Assembly (NCBI GenBank): GCA_944322925.1
Contig: CALUQM010000001.1
Location: 84,192-148,191 of the forward strand
Direction: 5' to 3'
DNA from: an uncultured Bacteroidales bacterium
GTDB lineage: Bacteria > Bacteroidota > Bacteroidia > Bacteroidales > UBA932
Length of the DNA: 64,000 nt
Every line of letters begins with the position of its first letter. The first letter of the stretch is position 1. The notes below the pieces were generated by a model that was not told the origin of the DNA, ran no database searches, and was given only the letters and a program-made list of their open reading frames with translations. Both the position numbers and the translations under genes were made by a program. Of this stretch, positions 62,684 to 64,000 are shown one piece after another.

Positions 62684-62986
62684 TTACATCGGGCGAAGTT
62701 CCACTGTCAGTCCCATTGCCGCCGCTATCTTATAAAGTGTGGAAACAGTAGGAATTGTCAAGCCTCGTTCTATTCTGGAAATATACCCTTTATCCGCTCC
62801 GATGCGCTTTGCAAGTTCTGCCTGTGTAAGTCCTGCATTCTTTCTTGCATCAAGTAGAATCTGTGCATTGTATTCCTCCCACGCATGATTTATCGCAGCT
62901 TCCCTCTGCGGTGTGCCTTGTGCTCCGAACTCCCTCTCAAGTTCTGCGCTTACATCGTAAATGTCATTTGTTTTCATAATACTCAT
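62684..62986 (-). CDS. XRE-family antitoxin (HigA-like)
   Basis: 100 aa. C-terminal helix-turn-helix of the XRE type (about 38-95: LLDARKNAGLTQAELAKRIGADKGYISRIERG, then TVSTLYKIAAAMGLTVELRP). Antitoxins of this type bind the toxin and repress their own operon. Its start lies 23 bp inside the toxin gene. Base use is AT-rich compared with the main chromosome genes here. Confidence 0.9.
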   Translation of the reverse strand: MSIMKTNDIYDVSAELEREFGAQGTPQREAAINHAWEEYNAQILLDARKNAGLTQAELAKRIGADKGYISRIERGLTIPTVSTLYKIAAAMGLTVELRPM

Positions 62987-63287
62987 TCTTTAGTTTCACA
63001 GCCTTGTCTATCTCGCTTTTCGGAGTTTTCTGTGTCTTTTTCTTGAAACAGTTGAACAATACCACTATCGTATCCCCGTCATACGTAAAGAACAGTCTGA
63101 ACTCATTGTTACCATAGTTTACTCTGAACTCATAAATCCCGTCCCGTATGAACTTTATGTAATGATGAGGTATCTTGTCCTCCGTTTCAAATAGCAACAA
63201 TGCTCTCAATATCTTCTTCCTCTCCTGTTCCGACAATTTTGCCATGAACTCCGCATAATACCCCTTGTAAGCGATTATCTTTTTCAT
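62964..63287 (-). CDS. RelE/HigB-type toxin
   Basis: 107 aa from the ATG at 63287 (MKKIIAYKG); five extra residues from 63302 are possible. The phage Gp49-like/HigB family fold is suggested by YYAEFMAKLSEQERKKILRALLLFE, GIYEFRVNYGNNEFRLFFTYDGDTIVVLFNCFKKKTQKTP, including the basic residues that in relatives contact mRNA on the ribosome. Probably an mRNA interferase. Toxin-first order (higBA) with overlapping genes. Confidence 0.9.
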   Translation of the reverse strand: MKKIIAYKGYYAEFMAKLSEQERKKILRALLLFETEDKIPHHYIKFIRDGIYEFRVNYGNNEFRLFFTYDGDTIVVLFNCFKKKTQKTPKSEIDKAVKLKNEYYENK

Positions 63288-63291
63288 GCGA

Positions 63292-63322
63292 CAAATATAC
63301 AAAAGTTATACAAATGTACAAC
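63292..63322 (-). promoter_or_regulatory. Promoter and operator of the toxin-antitoxin operon
   Basis: On the minus strand TTG (63321-63319), a 19-nt spacer and TATATTTG (63299-63292). Overlapping the upstream box is the near-palindrome GTTATAC-AAAT-GTACAAC (63305-63322), a good candidate for antitoxin binding and autorepression. Confidence 0.6.
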
Positions 63323-63442
63323 TTCTGACATACAATTTCCACTCATTCTCCAGCCTACGCCATAATGTCCGGATTTTTCAATTTATATACCCCTCACGGA
63401 ATTAGTGTACCTATAATAGAATGATATATAATGAGATAAAAA

Positions 63443-63464
63443 TCCCCTCGGTTAGGAGGGGGAA
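63443..63464 (-). terminator. Terminator of the small lipoprotein gene
   Basis: Minus strand stem CCCCTC/GAGGGG with a CTAACC loop (63461-63444), then ATTTTTATC. It lies 27 bp beyond the lipoprotein stop. The rest of 63323-63490 shows no gene. Confidence 0.75.
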
Positions 63465-63490
63465 TTGAGTGTACATAGAAATTGCACAAA

Positions 63491-63859
63491 TTATTTATCA
63501 ATAAATTCTACAACCGTTCCATGTGCTACGACTGTTTTCCTGTTCCACACAAGAATAATCTTGTTTTGAACTTGAACTGTTACATTCACCAACGCCTGTG
63601 AACCTGTAAGGTTTGCCTTTTGGGTCAATTCGCTTACAGCGTTAGACATCAACGCCTTTTTGCTTAAACCGCCAATACCGAACACATAACTGTTCTTTAC
63701 AGTCGCCTCGACAGTCTTAACGACCTTGTAATTGTTGTCAGACAAAACGACATTCGTCTGATTTTGGTTCTGGTTTTGTGTCATGTAGGAAGAGACACCG
63801 CAACCGGATGCAAATAACAGTAACAATACACTTGTTACCAGTAAACTTAAATGTTTCAT
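63491..63859 (-). CDS. Small lipoprotein, DUF6567-like
   Basis: 122 aa from the ATG at 63859. Lipobox FASGC with Cys20. The mature part has a Gln/Asn-rich linker (QNQNQNQTN) then TVKNSYVFGIGGLSKKALMSNAVSELTQKANLTGSQALVNVTVQ, a pattern I associate with DUF6567 proteins of Bacteroidota. Function unknown. The gene is AT-rich and lies within the repeat-bounded cassette. An in-frame extension to 63883 has no signal character. Confidence 0.8.
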   Translation of the reverse strand: MKHLSLLVTSVLLLLFASGCGVSSYMTQNQNQNQTNVVLSDNNYKVVKTVEATVKNSYVFGIGGLSKKALMSNAVSELTQKANLTGSQALVNVTVQVQNKIILVWNRKTVVAHGTVVEFIDK

Positions 63860-63906
63860 AAAAGAAACCTCCAATCCACCCACATTACCGCAGCCACTTC
63901 CATATA

Positions 63907-63941
63907 CGAAAAAAGCACCTGCGATTTCTCTGCAAGTGCTT
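63907..63941 (-). terminator. Terminator downstream of the right tRNA-Met copy
   Basis: The same hairpin as in the left repeat, arms AAGCACTTGCA (63941-63931) and a partner at 63923-63913 with two mispairs, followed on the minus strand by six T. Confidence 0.7.
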
Positions 63942-63963
63942 GATTTTCCGTGAGTTTTAAGAG

Positions 63964-64000
63964 TAGCGGGTCGCAGGATTGAACTGCGGACCTCATGATT
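63964..64000 (-). tRNA. tRNA-Met, 3' part, truncated by window end
   Basis: Minus strand: acceptor 3' strand ACCCGCT plus A, T-arm CGCAG-TTCAATC-CTGCG, variable region and the 3' side of the anticodon arm. The anticodon and 5' half lie beyond the window, so it is not known whether this copy is intact. Identity as Met is taken from the left copy. Confidence 0.65.

Larger units (their letters stand above)
63891..64000. repeat. Right copy of the direct repeat (continues past the window)
   Basis: Matches 62380-62488 with a one-base insertion and about six substitutions, including AGCGGGT in place of GGCGGGG in the tRNA acceptor strand. The match is still running at base 64000, so the full length is not visible. 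Confidence 0.8.

Noticed and set aside
62380-64000. Insertion sequence or CRISPR array at the right end
   Set aside because: No transposase, no terminal inverted repeats and only two repeat copies 1.4 kb apart; the repeats are tRNA-derived.

Overview
The window is a chromosomal stretch from a member of the Bacteroidota, most likely order Bacteroidales. The evidence is the recurring -7 promoter motif TAnnTTTG (sometimes with a TTG/TTTG box 19-22 nt upstream), the near absence of Shine-Dalgarno sequences, TonB-dependent receptors with an N-terminal carboxypeptidase-like domain, BACON-domain and DUF5689 lipoproteins, and family-typical versions of Pgi, EPSP synthase and the DAHP synthase/chorismate mutase fusion. 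By eye the base composition is moderately GC-rich, except for an AT-rich accessory segment at the right end. Genus cannot be fixed from this sequence alone.

Layout. 1-2654: cell-wall and translation genes (3' end of a class A penicillin-binding protein, ddl, prmC). 2735-16722: housekeeping and hypothetical genes (lipoprotein, U32 peptidase/RNA-modification protein, TPR protein, a zinc-site-less M16 protein, DUF3109, hemW, an M24 aminopeptidase, a TrpB2-type tryptophan synthase beta chain, and an sdhC with no sdhAB beside it). 16775-18121: pyrH-frr. 18178-22494: the phenylalanine/tyrosine operon (pheA, aminotransferase, tyrA, DAHP synthase-chorismate mutase), preceded by an unannotated 20-codon Phe/Tyr-rich leader peptide and a terminator/antiterminator: a ribosome-mediated attenuator. 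22460-26167: lpxK, dusB and metK on the minus strand, with a SAM-II riboswitch and promoter upstream of metK. 26259-41495: outer-membrane and secreted genes, including a probable nucleic-acid scavenging operon (BACON/OB-fold lipoproteins, NUC1-type nuclease, endonuclease/exonuclease/phosphatase, TonB receptor, DUF5689 lipoprotein, M3 peptidase). 41519-50411: sugar metabolism (manA, ROK kinase, galM), NhaC antiporter, a second NUC1-type nuclease, a NifX-like protein, ndk and an S15-type hydrolase. 50564-57733: a shikimate-pathway cluster (aroB, a fused aroD-aroA, aroC) continuing into an aminotransferase, an aryl-CoA ligase and an ACT protein. 57702-60881: a Mom/GNAT-like protein, a decayed AlbA_2/AAA-4 regulator and umuDC. 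60943-62280: pgi. 62380-64000: a 1.4-kb AT-rich cassette (HigBA-type toxin-antitoxin and a small lipoprotein) lying between two approximately 94% identical direct repeats, each carrying the 3' part of a Met-tRNA gene.

How parts fit together. The two aromatic clusters complement each other: DAHP synthase (21373) feeds AroB, AroD, AroA and AroC (50564-54649); the chorismate mutase domain, PheA, TyrA and the aminotransferase then finish Phe and Tyr. Shikimate dehydrogenase and shikimate kinase are not in the window. PaaK plus the ACT protein suggests a second, arylacetate-based supply of aromatic amino acids. The 29802-41421 genes look like one surface machine that binds and cuts extracellular nucleic acid and imports the products.

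The most interesting observations are the Phe/Tyr leader-peptide attenuator, the nuclease/TonB surface locus, the SAM-II riboswitch, the toxin-antitoxin cassette between tRNA-Met repeats, and the AroD-AroA fusion.
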